Shown in pieces: positions 1 to 10,026 of a stretch of DNA of 47,134 nucleotides. Source of the stretch: Cytophagales bacterium (GTDB taxonomy: Bacteria; Bacteroidota; Bacteroidia; Cytophagales; Cytophagaceae); contig JAAFID010000005.1 of the NCBI GenBank assembly GCA_013297765.1, positions 1-47,134 on the forward strand, in the 5' to 3' direction. The notes under the pieces are model-generated. The model ran no database searches. It was not told the origin of the DNA and saw only the letters and a program-made list of their open reading frames with translations. The translations under genes were made by a program, and so were the position numbers. Positions within the stretch are counted from its first letter, which is position 1, and each line of letters starts with the position of its first letter.

Positions 1-1
1 G

Positions 2-3000
2 GTAATTTATGTTGCCGATCAGAATGATTTTACTTTAAAGGAAATAAATCAATATCCAAGTGTTTCCTCTGCAGTTGTGGCAGGTGTTTCAGGCGACAAT
101 AACGATTCTCCCAATACCTTCGTGATTCCTAATGCAACTTCTGTTTTTGTAAAAGGCTTTATAGATGTTGCCGATTATGGTTCTGGAAAAATCAAACGCG
201 TAGGTATCAAAGATTACGGCAGCTTGCCTTTCAAAGGTGCTAGCAAAAATTATTGTTTTGATGGAGTCACGGACACACTTAACTATGTACTGGGTAGCTA
301 TACTGGAAATGGAATTTCTCAAATCAACAACATTTGGGTGTTTAACCCCATTACTGCTGGGGTAGGCAAGCATGTAATTAAATATTCATTTGATCTCAAT
401 GCCTGTAATCAAACATTCACAGATACTTTTATAGTTCATCCCAAACCCAAACCATTCAAAGGTGCAGACCAAGTGATTTGTAATAATGAACTTGATAAAT
501 TTCAGCTAGATGCAGGTTTAGGCAAAACCTTTCAATGGTATCAAGGCATCCCCAATCAATTGATAGCAGGAGCTAATAAACGGTTTTACACCGTACCTTC
601 GGTGGGTAGCTATAGTGTAGTTGTTAAAGACACATTGGGTTGCAATGGTGGCGATACCATTAAAATTACTTCAAAATCATCTTCTACCATATCACTAGGC
701 AACGATGTTCCGCTTTGTGCAGGGTTTAAAACTGTACTAAGCTTTTCGCCTACAATAGGCGTACAGTCTGTATTGTGGCAAGGTGGCAGCACCAGCCTTA
801 CCGATACTGCCTATGGTGGTGGAGTGTATCATGTAACCATTAGAGATGCAAACGGTTGCTTGGCATCAGATACTTTGCACGTAATTTCTAGTTTGCCACC
901 AACGCCATTGATATCTTCTGTACCAGCAGAAAAATGTTTATCTGTTATAACAACAGATCGCAATGCAATTTTTCAACCTGCGGTCAACAGTTTAACTCCA
1001 GTATTGATTGATATGGTAAAAGATTCAAAAGGAAATACTTTTATTACAGATTATGATAACAATAGAATTATCAAATTAGATGCTAATAGAGTACAATCTA
1101 TATATGTAGATTATAGTAATACTAGAAATCCATTGAGTAATAATATTTCAACTTTACGTTTAAATGGCCCTTACGGAATTGCTATTGACAGAAATGACAA
1201 TTTATTTATATCAGAATTGAATGAAAGTGTAATAAGAAAAATTACTCCATCAGGAACTGTTTCCATATATGCAGGTGTCTTCGGTCAAAGAACTTACAAC
1301 GGAAATGTAAGAAAAGATTCAATGCACCTATGGCAACCAGCTGGAATCAAAATTGACGATATTGGGAATATATATGTTGCCGACTTACGACACCATGTAG
1401 TTCGATTTATTTCGCCATTGGGGCATACTTCGACCATAGGTATTCCAAATACTACGGGTGACCGAATTGGTAATTATGGGCAAACATTATTTGACATGCC
1501 AAGGTCATTAGCAATAGACAAAGCTGGATTCGTCTACGTTGCCGATAAAAGAGAGACAATAAAAAAAATAAATCCATTTAATAAGACTGTTTCTATATAT
1601 GCTGTTGTTAATGAAGATGGTGAAAAAGCAATTGCAGTAGATTTACATAGGAGAATGTATATTAATATTAAAGATGACTATACCGTTTATTTCGTAGATC
1701 CAAGAGACAGCACCTCCAGTCTTTATGCGGGAATATCTGGTAAAGAAGGGAAAATAGATGGCAATAAATTAACAGCCACATTTGAAGATTTAGCAGGAAT
1801 ATATGTAAATCCATTAGATGAATCCCTATTTGTAGTGCAACGTGATAGAATACGTGCATTATCAGACTCTTGTGGTGTTACTATATGCGAGGGTTACTTA
1901 GCACAGCTTACCGCCAATCCTCATGAATCTTATGAGTGGAACAATAATCCTACTCAAGCAGGGCAATCTATTTCGGTAGGCACGGCAGGTAAATATTTTG
2001 TAAAAGTAGGGAACAAATTGGGCTGTACTTTTTACGATACCATACAAGTCTCTGTAATTCCTAAACCGATTATTAGGGTTAGTAAAGATACTGTCATTTG
2101 TGTAGGCGATTCTACAATCATTTCTGCATCAGTTTTACCCATTACTTCCAATGATACCATTCAATGGATAAAAAATGGTAAAATGTTAAAACGTACCACT
2201 GGTTTGGCAACAAACACTCTAAAAGTAGGAGCAGGGGTATATATTGCTGAAGTAAGAACTGGCAAACTATGTTATTATGCTGCTAGCGTAAGAGTAGATT
2301 CTATACGTCCCACACTAGATGCTCGTGCCGAACCTACAGATACGGTATGCCAAGGGCAGTCGGTGCAGTTGAAACTAGACGTTACTACTGCCAAACTTCC
2401 ATTGACTTTTGCATGGACAGGGGAAATAATCAATGGTCCAGATAAACAAAACCCTACTGCAAACCCTATTTCTGCTGGCCCCAATAAATATACGGTCAAA
2501 GTAACCGATGCCAACGGTTGCAAAAATACCGATACCGCTATTGTATTTGTAAAACCCATTCCTAAAATAATCACTTTGCCAGATACCATTGTTTGCTTAG
2601 GTAAAACGATTAAACTTGAAACGAGTGTAAGTGGTGGGAAGCTGCCTTACAAAAGCCAATATTGGCTGCCTGTAACTGGGTTGAGCAATCCTAATATCTT
2701 AAATCCAGAAATAACACCTACCAGCAGCGTAACCTATACTGTAAGTGTAACTGATAATGACAATTGTACCGCTCGTGACAGCATCAAAATTAGGGTTGCA
2801 AAGTTTACTGTATCGTCTGCTACTAGCGATTTTGATACCATTTGCCCCAATACTAAAGCTCAGTTTAATGTATCGGTATTGGAAGGTTCAGGTTTCTACA
2901 GCTACCAATGGACTCCTGCTAGTGGCTTGTCGTCTGCTACTATTGCCAATCCGAAAGCACAGCCTACAGCCAGTACAGTTTATAGTGTAAAAGTAAAAGA

Positions 3001-5365
3001 CACCAAGAACTACTGCGAGGAAACCCGCAGTGTTTCACTAGACGTTCTCAACTTAAATGTAAATGCGGGTAGCGATAAAATAGCATGTGTTGGTAAAAGC
3101 ACTAATCTGTTAGCAAGTGTTACTGGCGGAAGCGGTTCATATAAATACCAATGGACACCACAGACAGGATTAAGTAATGCAACTATTGCAAATCCTCTAA
3201 TTGCAAATCCTGTATTGGGTAGCGTCACCTACATCGTGACAGTAACCGATGCTGGAGGATGTATTGATAAAGATACGGTAGTGGTGAATACCTATTCAAA
3301 CCCTACATTAACTATTTCAAATGACACATTGATATGTGCAGGAGTAAGATTGAACCTAGCTGCAATAGTTGCCAATGCTGCGCAGCCTATCACAATTGAG
3401 TGGTCGAACAATAAAAATACACAGCTATTGAACGGTACTACGCTAACCCTAAACCCTCAAGACAGCATTACCTACTTTGCCAAGGCAACAGATGCAAATG
3501 GATGTTTCAGTAATATAGATTCTACCAAATTAGGGGTGATTAAAATTAGTGCTAATGTTACCGCTACGCCCAATGTAGTGTGCCCTGGCGTATTTTCGCA
3601 ACTGAATGCCAATGCAAGAGGGGGCTTTGGAATATTGAAATATACTTGGTCACCAAAAAACAACTTGAGCGATTCTACCATAGCAAACCCGAAAGCAAAC
3701 TTGCAAGAAACCACTACTTACAACCTATTGGTAAAAGATCAACTAGGCTGCACCGCCACAGGCAATACAACTATAAGTGTAGTAGATTTAATGGTCAATG
3801 CCGGGGCAGACAAACAAATATGTTTGGGTAGTGCCTACCAATTAGGAGCATCAATCAGTGGTGGTACTAAGCCGTATAATAATGTAATTTGGACACCAGC
3901 AGATGGGTTGAATGTAACTAATGTATTGAATCCTACATTTACAAAAAATGCCATAGGCAAATACAAATTACAAATTTCGGTAGAAGACAATGCAGGTTGC
4001 AGTAAAACCGATTCTATTGTACTAGAGATTACTCCTGCACCAATTGTAGATGCGGGTAGCGATAGTTTGGCACTTTGTTTCGGTACAGCAACACCTATTG
4101 GTGGCAAACCTACAGCAATGGGTGGTGCAGGAGAACCATACCGCTTTATTTGGACGACAGTAAATAGTTCATCAGGAATTGCTAATAATACACTATCCAA
4201 TCCATCTGTTACAGCAGACCAATCAGGCTATTATAAAGTTTTAGTTACCGATGTTGGCAATTGTACTTCTACAGACTCTGTGTATATTAAGGTTAATGCC
4301 TTGCCATTGGTAAATATTAACAAAGATAAGCCTACCGTCTGCTTGCTCGATAAGGTGACGTTAAGTATCGCACCTCAAATAGGTAACTATAATTATAGTT
4401 GGAAATCTGTCCCTGACCAAGCAGTAGTAGGTAATCAAAATACTTTGGTAGTGCAACAAGATGGAATGTATAGAGGAATAGTAACCAATACATTTACCCA
4501 GTGCAAAGATTCGGCAGAGGTAAGCATAAAGTTTACCAATCCACCATCTAACTTGTCGCTGAATGCCAATGCTCAAGAATGTATCAATGCTCCTGTAAGC
4601 CTAGTAGGTAATGCATTGGGCGATGATTTAGTGTACACTTGGACTACAGCAAATGGCAAAGGAATTATTTCCAATTTCAATTTGCCTAATGCTCAATACA
4701 ACCCCAATGAAAGATTAGACCCTGTTGCACCTAATTTTATTACCATACAATTGAAAGTTTCCAATGATTGCAAGGCCGATTCTGTGAGCAAAAATATTAT
4801 ACTGAACCCTGCGGTAATACCTGCTTTTAAAACAGATGCAAAAGAGACATTGCCTGGCGAAACGATGAATTTTTACAACATTACCGATACGCTAAATAAA
4901 GGGAAGGTTTCCTTTCAATGGAACTTTGGTGATGGTGTAAAATCGACCACTTTCAACGCTAGTCATATTTACGGGGATTATGGAAATTTCTTGGTTATGC
5001 TTACTGCTAAAAATAGTTTCAACTGCGTAGATACCGCCACGCTGAAGGTAGAAGTCATTAGCTCTTCTATCTTTTATATCCCCAATGTATTTGCACCATC
5101 TACAACAAATGCGGAGAACAAAGCTGTAAAAATTTATGGTGTTGCACTAGCACCAGAAGGATTTTCATGGAATATATACAACCGTTGGGGGGAAGTAATT
5201 TATTCAGCAACTAACCCCGAAGAAGCAACAAATAATGGATGGAATGGAAACTTTAAAAACACTGGCGAACCACTGCCTATTGGTGTTTATACCTATACCC
5301 TAAAGGCCAAATTTGCCGATGGTAGAAAAATCGAAAAGACAGGAACCATATCACTCATCAGATAA
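2..5365 (+). CDS. Giant secreted adhesin, NHL and SprB-like repeats, T9SS type B C-terminus (5' partial)
   Basis: The frame is open from base 2, so the gene starts outside the window; a GTG at 77 is an internal codon. The first visible residues (VIYVADQ) already look like an NHL blade. After Ig/PKD-like segments, NHL repeats return at about 1009-1870 (motifs such as GPYGIAIDRNDNLFIS), probably a beta-propeller. SprB-like modules follow, then a PKD domain (about 4825-5055, WNFGDG). The last ~95 residues (from IPNVFAP through NRWGEVIY and GWNG to the end) are the gliding-motility-associated C-terminal domain that routes proteins through the type IX system. The role as surface adhesin or motility filament is inferred from architecture. 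The next genes, PorP/SprF and PorE-like, are typical partners of such type B cargo. About 1787 residues are visible. Confidence 0.93.
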   Translation, partial: VIYVADQNDFTLKEINQYPSVSSAVVAGVSGDNNDSPNTFVIPNATSVFVKGFIDVADYGSGKIKRVGIKDYGSLPFKGASKNYCFDGVTDTLNYVLGSYTGNGISQINNIWVFNPITAGVGKHVIKYSFDLNACNQTFTDTFIVHPKPKPFKGADQVICNNELDKFQLDAGLGKTFQWYQGIPNQLIAGANKRFYTVPSVGSYSVVVKDTLGCNGGDTIKITSKSSSTISLGNDVPLCAGFKTVLSFSPTIGVQSVLWQGGSTSLTDTAYGGGVYHVTIRDANGCLASDTLHVISSLPPTPLISSVPAEKCLSVITTDRNAIFQPAVNSLTPVLIDMVKDSKGNTFITDYDNNRIIKLDANRVQSIYVDYSNTRNPLSNNISTLRLNGPYGIAIDRNDNLFISELNESVIRKITPSGTVSIYAGVFGQRTYNGNVRKDSMHLWQPAGIKIDDIGNIYVADLRHHVVRFISPLGHTSTIGIPNTTGDRIGNYGQTLFDMPRSLAIDKAGFVYVADKRETIKKINPFNKTVSIYAVVNEDGEKAIAVDLHRRMYINIKDDYTVYFVDPRDSTSSLYAGISGKEGKIDGNKLTATFEDLAGIYVNPLDESLFVVQRDRIRALSDSCGVTICEGYLAQLTANPHESYEWNNNPTQAGQSISVGTAGKYFVKVGNKLGCTFYDTIQVSVIPKPIIRVSKDTVICVGDSTIISASVLPITSNDTIQWIKNGKMLKRTTGLATNTLKVGAGVYIAEVRTGKLCYYAASVRVDSIRPTLDARAEPTDTVCQGQSVQLKLDVTTAKLPLTFAWTGEIINGPDKQNPTANPISAGPNKYTVKVTDANGCKNTDTAIVFVKPIPKIITLPDTIVCLGKTIKLETSVSGGKLPYKSQYWLPVTGLSNPNILNPEITPTSSVTYTVSVTDNDNCTARDSIKIRVAKFTVSSATSDFDTICPNTKAQFNVSVLEGSGFYSYQWTPASGLSSATIANPKAQPTASTVYSVKVKDTKNYCEETRSVSLDVLNLNVNAGSDKIACVGKSTNLLASVTGGSGSYKYQWTPQTGLSNATIANPLIANPVLGSVTYIVTVTDAGGCIDKDTVVVNTYSNPTLTISNDTLICAGVRLNLAAIVANAAQPITIEWSNNKNTQLLNGTTLTLNPQDSITYFAKATDANGCFSNIDSTKLGVIKISANVTATPNVVCPGVFSQLNANARGGFGILKYTWSPKNNLSDSTIANPKANLQETTTYNLLVKDQLGCTATGNTTISVVDLMVNAGADKQICLGSAYQLGASISGGTKPYNNVIWTPADGLNVTNVLNPTFTKNAIGKYKLQISVEDNAGCSKTDSIVLEITPAPIVDAGSDSLALCFGTATPIGGKPTAMGGAGEPYRFIWTTVNSSSGIANNTLSNPSVTADQSGYYKVLVTDVGNCTSTDSVYIKVNALPLVNINKDKPTVCLLDKVTLSIAPQIGNYNYSWKSVPDQAVVGNQNTLVVQQDGMYRGIVTNTFTQCKDSAEVSIKFTNPPSNLSLNANAQECINAPVSLVGNALGDDLVYTWTTANGKGIISNFNLPNAQYNPNERLDPVAPNFITIQLKVSNDCKADSVSKNIILNPAVIPAFKTDAKETLPGETMNFYNITDTLNKGKVSFQWNFGDGVKSTTFNASHIYGDYGNFLVMLTAKNSFNCVDTATLKVEVISSSIFYIPNVFAPSTTNAENKAVKIYGVALAPEGFSWNIYNRWGEVIYSATNPEEATNNGWNGNFKNTGEPLPIGVYTYTLKAKFADGRKIEKTGTISLIR
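2560..4035 (+). repeat. Five SprB-like protein modules in the adhesin
   Basis: Five consecutive modules of about 90-100 residues share the pattern GG-x-x-Y, W(T/S)P, a GLS-like turn, an NP pair, then a strand ending VTD-x-x-GC. Spacing is regular but the modules have diverged, so no long identical DNA repeats remain. They resemble the repeats of SprB-type gliding adhesins. Module boundaries were set by eye. Confidence 0.75.
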
Positions 5366-5400
5366 TTAATAAAATCTAATTGGTGAAAGCCAACAATGGA

Positions 5401-6444
5401 ATGAAGAAAATTTATAGTATCGTATTTTTAATTTGTGTGTTTATATCGGTCAAACTTCAGGCACAGGATGCCAGTTTTTCTCAATATTATGCTTCGTCAA
5501 TCTACCTTAACCCAGCTATGACTGGAATGGAACCTACGGTGGCATTTTTATCCAACTATAGGCAGCAGTGGCGTAGTATTGTGGTGCCATACGTTACCAG
5601 TCAAGTTTCTATTATTCACCCCATCATTACTCCTACAGGCGGTCGCAACTTGCATGTGGGCGGTGTCGGTTTATCTTTGCTAAACGATGTAGCTGGCGAT
5701 GGTAATTTTAAAACCACAGGAGTCAATGCCAACGGGGCTTATAATCTTTATTTCACACCAGAAGAAGATCAAATAGTAACATTTGGATTACAATTGGGAG
5801 TAATTCAAAAAAGAATAGACTATACCAATTTGCAATGGGGAGAGCAGTACAATCCCTACATTGGTTTTGATGCAACTGTGAATCCTGAAGTTGGTGTAAA
5901 CTCTGGCAAAACGTATGCTGACATTGGTGCTGGTGTAATGTACAATTATGTTGGATTTAAGAAACAAATAAATCCCATAACAGGATTTGTGGGTCTATCG
6001 GCATATCATTTGAATAGCCCTAACGAATCTTTTTATGGAGCTATGGTGGCCAAGCTACCACGGTTGTACAAGTTGCATGGTGGGTTAAATATTCAGGCAG
6101 GTGACAAATTGAAATTTTCTCCAAATGTACTATATATGATGCAAGGTGGCAGAAACCTGCTAAATACGGGGCTGTACGCAACTTTTAATCTTTATGAAAG
6201 AGATGAAAATGTAAAAACATTAATGCCTTCTGAACTGATTGTAGGAGCATGGTATCGCATGAGAGATGCTTTTATATTTTCCGCTGGGGTATCTAATGAA
6301 TGTTATACCATAGCCTTTAGCTACGATATAAATTCTTCAAATATGCGTTCCTATACGCAAGGTCGTGGGGCATTTGAAGTATCATTAAGCGTGCGTAAAG
6401 CAAGAGACAAAAGATTTAAAAGATTCAATACGCCAAGGATTTAA
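5401..6444 (+). CDS. PorP/SprF family T9SS outer-membrane protein
   Basis: The protein has 347 residues with a clear signal peptide (MKKIYSIVFLICVFISVKLQ, cleavage near AQ) followed by the family opening DASFSQYYASSIYLNPAMTG, typical of PorP/SprF. Strand-like beta-barrel segments fill the rest. An upstream TTG at 5380 is possible, but ATG 5401 places the signal peptide at the N-terminus, so I chose it. It starts 35 bases after the adhesin stop and is probably co-transcribed with it. SprF-like proteins help deliver or anchor type B CTD cargo at the cell surface; here the partner would be the adhesin just upstream (inference from gene order). Confidence 0.92.
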   Translation: MKKIYSIVFLICVFISVKLQAQDASFSQYYASSIYLNPAMTGMEPTVAFLSNYRQQWRSIVVPYVTSQVSIIHPIITPTGGRNLHVGGVGLSLLNDVAGDGNFKTTGVNANGAYNLYFTPEEDQIVTFGLQLGVIQKRIDYTNLQWGEQYNPYIGFDATVNPEVGVNSGKTYADIGAGVMYNYVGFKKQINPITGFVGLSAYHLNSPNESFYGAMVAKLPRLYKLHGGLNIQAGDKLKFSPNVLYMMQGGRNLLNTGLYATFNLYERDENVKTLMPSELIVGAWYRMRDAFIFSAGVSNECYTIAFSYDINSSNMRSYTQGRGAFEVSLSVRKARDKRFKRFNTPRI

Positions 6445-6511
6445 TTCCACAAATTACTCTTAGCATAAACCATTTCTTGAACACCATTATCAAATAGAAA
6501 ATATTTACTAC

Positions 6512-9157
6512 ATGAAATTTTTTACATACCTATTAACTTTTTCTATTGTTTTTCTCAGCCATGTTGCCTACTGTCAAGACCTAGAAATGGGCAAAGATGA
6601 ATTGAAAGGCAAACCAGCCAATATGGACAAGAAAGAACGCCATGAGGTTGAGTTGGCCGACAGATATTTTGATAATTATGAATATTTTTTGGCAGCACAA
6701 GAATATGAAAAAGCCTACCAATACGATGGGGCAAACCATTATGCTTTATTTCGTCTTGCAGAATCGTTTCGTATGTACTTTGATTATGACAAGGCAGAAC
6801 ACGCTTATAAAAAAGCCTCAGAAATAGCCATCAAAGAAATACCAGTTGCCCGATTTTGGTATGCCATGATGCTAAAATTGAATGGTAAATACATAGAATC
6901 GAAAGAACAATTTAAATTATTTTTAAATGAATTTAAAATTACCAAACCCGAAGAACAAGCATTTTACGACAAAGCAAAACTAGAGGAAGAAGGCTGTGAA
7001 CTAGCATTGACCGAGATGAAAAAACCTCAACGCAATTTCATGTTTGAGAATCTTCCTGCACCTATCAACACTGCCAATTCAGAATACTCGCCTACCATCT
7101 ATGAAGGAGATTCTTCTATTATACTATCATCGGCTAGGGAAGAGGCTACTGGCGACAAAGAGTACGGGGGGTTAGGTGGAAAATTTAGCGACAACTTTCG
7201 TTTCAAACGCTCCGATTCATCGGCCTCGGCTTGGCTAGCAAACACCACTGCTGATAATTTTCAAATCATCAATACCAAGTACAACGAAGGTGCAGGTTCG
7301 TTTACTGCCGATAAGAAGAAATTTTACTTTACCCGTTGTGCCGAGCCTATCAAATCTAGCGGCGGTACAGAATTTCAATGCAGTATATTTCTTTCCAAAT
7401 TAGAAAATGGAAAGTGGACAGAACCAGTAAAATTGAACCCAAACATAAACGCACCAGAAGAGTGGAACGCCCAGCCAACCGTTTCGCCAAAGGGGGATAC
7501 GTTGTTTTTTGTGTCTAAACGAAAAGGAGGCGAAGGATTGCACGACATTTGGTACTCTACGTGTCTTAGTGCCGACGATTCATGGGGACCTGCTATAAAT
7601 ATGGGAAAAAAAATAAATACCAATGGTATAGATATGTCGCCCAGCTATTATGCCAAAGACCATACTTTATTTTTTGCCTCCAATGGCTTGAAAGGCTTTG
7701 GTGGCCTCGACATATATAAGGCACAAGGCAAAGACTTCTCAGAAGTGACTACTGCTGGTTTGCCATTCAACTCTAATCGTGATGATTTTTATTTTACCCT
7801 TGGTAATAAAAAAGGGTTTCTAGCCTCTAATAGGCAAGGAGGGCAGGGGAACGATGATATCTACATCTTTAACATAGAGGGTCTAGATGCTGTAATTGCA
7901 ATAATTGATGCCGACTCGCTGAAAAAGGTAAAAAGTATTTCGGTAGAAGGTCGATTGCTGAACGAGGATAGCAAAAAACCAATGGAAGATGTAGAAGTAT
8001 TGCTAAAAGATAAGAATGACCGCACCCTGAAAAAAACAACTACAGATGAAAAAGGGAAGTTTCGCTACGAAAACTTGCCAGCAGACCAAGATTATAAAAT
8101 AACATTAAGTGACAAAGACCGCAGCCTCACTTCAGAAGTGCGCTATGTAAGCGATAGTTTGAAAATAAGGGGTTCGGCAAAAGAAGCTACCAAAACTTTA
8201 TTCGACGGTGTGTTTTTTGATTTTAATAGCTATAGCATTCGCCCAGAAGCCAAGAAAACATTGGATGAGTTGGCCATTTACTATTTACAGCATCCACAAA
8301 TACAAATAGAATTGGACGCAAATACAGATGATGTGGGAAGTGATGAATACAACAAAACACTTTCTCAAAATCGTGGACAGGAGGCATTTCGTTATTTAGT
8401 TACAAAAGGTGTGAAAAAAAGTGCTTTGGTAGTCAATGCTTTCGGTAAAGGAAAGCCAATGGTACCCAATAAAAACGATATAGCTCGCCAAATAAATCGT
8501 CGAGTAGAGTTTTCTATTATTGGTGGCGAGGGATTCAAAGCCCAAACCATGACCTATGTGATAGAGCCTAAAACTGATATTTATGCAATTGCCCAAAAAT
8601 TCAATATGTCGGTAGATGAATTGAAGAAGTTAAATAACCTTTCCAATGAACAAATTCAGGCTTTCCGCCCATTGCGAGTTCGTCGATTGGGCGACGAATC
8701 GCTGATAGCACCTGCAACACTGGGTATGCTAGAAGATGAGTCGCTGGTAGATCAAAATAAACCCAAAGGATCAGGGGCATTTGATGTAAACACTGCCATG
8801 CAGCATGGGCGTGAGTTGCAAGAAGACGAAGAGTATTATGTAGTAGAGCCTGGAAACACGCTCTATTCTATCGCCAAGCTTAATGGTACTACACCGGAAG
8901 CCATAGCTAGTCTTAACAAACTAAAAGGAAATGCCATATCTGTAGGGCAGCGACTACGCTTGCGTAAAACAGGAAATGGTAAGGACAATACTTCAAAATC
9001 TAACAACAGTAACACTACCCAGTATGTAGTAAAAGAAGGCGATACCATGTACACTGTTGCCAAAAAATTTGGCCTTACTTTAGATGAACTGTTGAAACTA
9101 AATAACCTCGACAACTATAGCATTTATGAAAATATGGTGCTCAAAGTGAAAAAGTAA
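6512..9157 (+). CDS. PorE-like OmpA protein with TPR, PD40, Ig-like fold and three C-terminal LysM domains
   Basis: The 881-residue protein has a signal peptide (…SHVAYCQ), TPR-like helices (about 35-150), WD40-like PD40 repeats (about 180-460; SPTIYEGDS, QPTVSPKGDTLFFVS, SPSYYAKDHTLFFAS), a carboxypeptidase-regulatory-like fold (about 478-550) and an OmpA peptidoglycan-binding domain (about 565-670; FFDFNSYSIRPEA, then RRVEFSI). Up to the OmpA domain this is the layout of PorE, which ties the T9SS to peptidoglycan. Unusually, three LysM domains follow (about 678-726, 773-818, 835-880; for example YVVKEGDTMYTVAKKFG), so the protein has four potential peptidoglycan contacts. It lies 67 bases after the PorP gene on the same strand. 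Its role as a periplasmic anchor for the adhesin/PorP complex is inferred. Confidence 0.9.
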   Translation: MKFFTYLLTFSIVFLSHVAYCQDLEMGKDELKGKPANMDKKERHEVELADRYFDNYEYFLAAQEYEKAYQYDGANHYALFRLAESFRMYFDYDKAEHAYKKASEIAIKEIPVARFWYAMMLKLNGKYIESKEQFKLFLNEFKITKPEEQAFYDKAKLEEEGCELALTEMKKPQRNFMFENLPAPINTANSEYSPTIYEGDSSIILSSAREEATGDKEYGGLGGKFSDNFRFKRSDSSASAWLANTTADNFQIINTKYNEGAGSFTADKKKFYFTRCAEPIKSSGGTEFQCSIFLSKLENGKWTEPVKLNPNINAPEEWNAQPTVSPKGDTLFFVSKRKGGEGLHDIWYSTCLSADDSWGPAINMGKKINTNGIDMSPSYYAKDHTLFFASNGLKGFGGLDIYKAQGKDFSEVTTAGLPFNSNRDDFYFTLGNKKGFLASNRQGGQGNDDIYIFNIEGLDAVIAIIDADSLKKVKSISVEGRLLNEDSKKPMEDVEVLLKDKNDRTLKKTTTDEKGKFRYENLPADQDYKITLSDKDRSLTSEVRYVSDSLKIRGSAKEATKTLFDGVFFDFNSYSIRPEAKKTLDELAIYYLQHPQIQIELDANTDDVGSDEYNKTLSQNRGQEAFRYLVTKGVKKSALVVNAFGKGKPMVPNKNDIARQINRRVEFSIIGGEGFKAQTMTYVIEPKTDIYAIAQKFNMSVDELKKLNNLSNEQIQAFRPLRVRRLGDESLIAPATLGMLEDESLVDQNKPKGSGAFDVNTAMQHGRELQEDEEYYVVEPGNTLYSIAKLNGTTPEAIASLNKLKGNAISVGQRLRLRKTGNGKDNTSKSNNSNTTQYVVKEGDTMYTVAKKFGLTLDELLKLNNLDNYSIYENMVLKVKK

Positions 9158-9229
9158 ATGCTGTGAGCACAGTATTATAGGTGCAGTGGAACATTAAGTA
9201 CTAGATTAAAAACACTAAATGCGCTGAAT

Positions 9230-9841
9230 TTAAAACAAATGAGATGTGTCGTTGGCTTTAACCACAGTATATTCGTTGTTTTCATAGTGCAGCAGATATA
9301 AGCAAAGGTTGTTATGCCCAAATTCGTCCATAGCTTCCAATGGCTTCTTTAGTATTGTTGCGAGCAAAATACGCATTGCTCTTCCATGCATACATATTAA
9401 AATATTCTTTTCTGATTTTCTTGATGCTATAGTTGCTAGAACTGGCATTATTCTTTCTTGAACCTCCCGAGGGCTTTCACCAGTGCCAATTTTAGCATCA
9501 ACATTGCCCGCAGCCCAGCTATTGACCATATCCCAATATACATTGCTAGCCTCGTCGCTAGCAATTTTACCATCCATATCGCCCCAACTGATTTCGTTGA
9601 GCCCAGCAAAAGATTCATGCTCTATCGATTGATCTATAAATAACTGTACCGACTGTTGGCTACGTTTTAGCGTAGAGGTATATACCTTATCAAAAGGTAT
9701 ATTTTTATACTGATTGTAAAACTGCCTTGCCTGTGCACGACCAGTTTTATTGAGGTCTGTATCGACTCTGCCGCCCTGTACTATGCCTTGAAGATTAAAA
9801 TCTGTTTGGCCATGCCTTATCAAATAGATGTTCTTGCCCAC
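9230..9841 (-). CDS. Histidine phosphatase family protein (phosphoglycerate mutase-like)
   Basis: The 203-residue protein opens with the family signature LIRHGQTDFN; His10 is the expected phospho-acceptor. Arg60 (STLKRSQQS), the acidic residue Glu83 (LNEISWGDMDG) and His152 (CMHGRAMR) complete the usual active-site set. The family includes phosphosugar, alpha-ribazole and signalling phosphatases; the substrate cannot be read from sequence. The start is a GTG at 9841, which leaves only two residues before the first beta strand. It is convergent with the OmpA gene and lies downstream of the BspA gene on the same strand. Confidence 0.9.
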   Translation of the reverse strand: MGKNIYLIRHGQTDFNLQGIVQGGRVDTDLNKTGRAQARQFYNQYKNIPFDKVYTSTLKRSQQSVQLFIDQSIEHESFAGLNEISWGDMDGKIASDEASNVYWDMVNSWAAGNVDAKIGTGESPREVQERIMPVLATIASRKSEKNILICMHGRAMRILLATILKKPLEAMDEFGHNNLCLYLLHYENNEYTVVKANDTSHLF

Positions 9842-9942
9842 GTCGGTTTATTATAAAATATTAAGCTACAAGATACACATTTTAATACAATAAATTGCGT
9901 GTATGCCTTATTCCGTAAGGGCAAAGGAGTTGATGAAGCAAA

Positions 9943-10026
9943 CTACTTTTTCTTGTCCTTATCATCTTCCGATGGGGCAAATACTTTGATTTTTTCGCCT
10001 ATCGTTATTCCCGAAAATACCCCTAC
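9943..10026 (-). pseudogene. Orphan copy of the 3' end of the HlyD adaptor gene
   Basis: This 84-base stretch encodes a 27-residue tail, including SGITIGEKIKVFAPSEDD, then a stop. It closely matches the C-terminus of the HlyD adaptor encoded at 11644-12771 (SGIAKGEKIKVFAPSEDD). At DNA level 45 bases are identical (9956-10000 and 11663-11707), with a 6-base difference near the stop. It begins directly after the BspA stop codon and is in the same frame, so it has no start of its own. I read it as one side of a duplication or insertion that placed the BspA gene at the end of the exporter operon. Confidence 0.82.
9956..10000 (-). repeat. Direct repeat, distal copy (hlyD tail)
   Basis: This 45-base segment is identical to 11663-11707 in the same orientation, and similarity continues imperfectly on both sides. 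The copies lie 1707 bases apart and enclose the whole BspA gene. Confidence 0.92.

Noticed and set aside
9160-9200. Palindrome CTGTGAGCACAG after the OmpA/LysM gene as a terminator
   Set aside because: Only a five-pair stem with a two-base loop and no T-tract.
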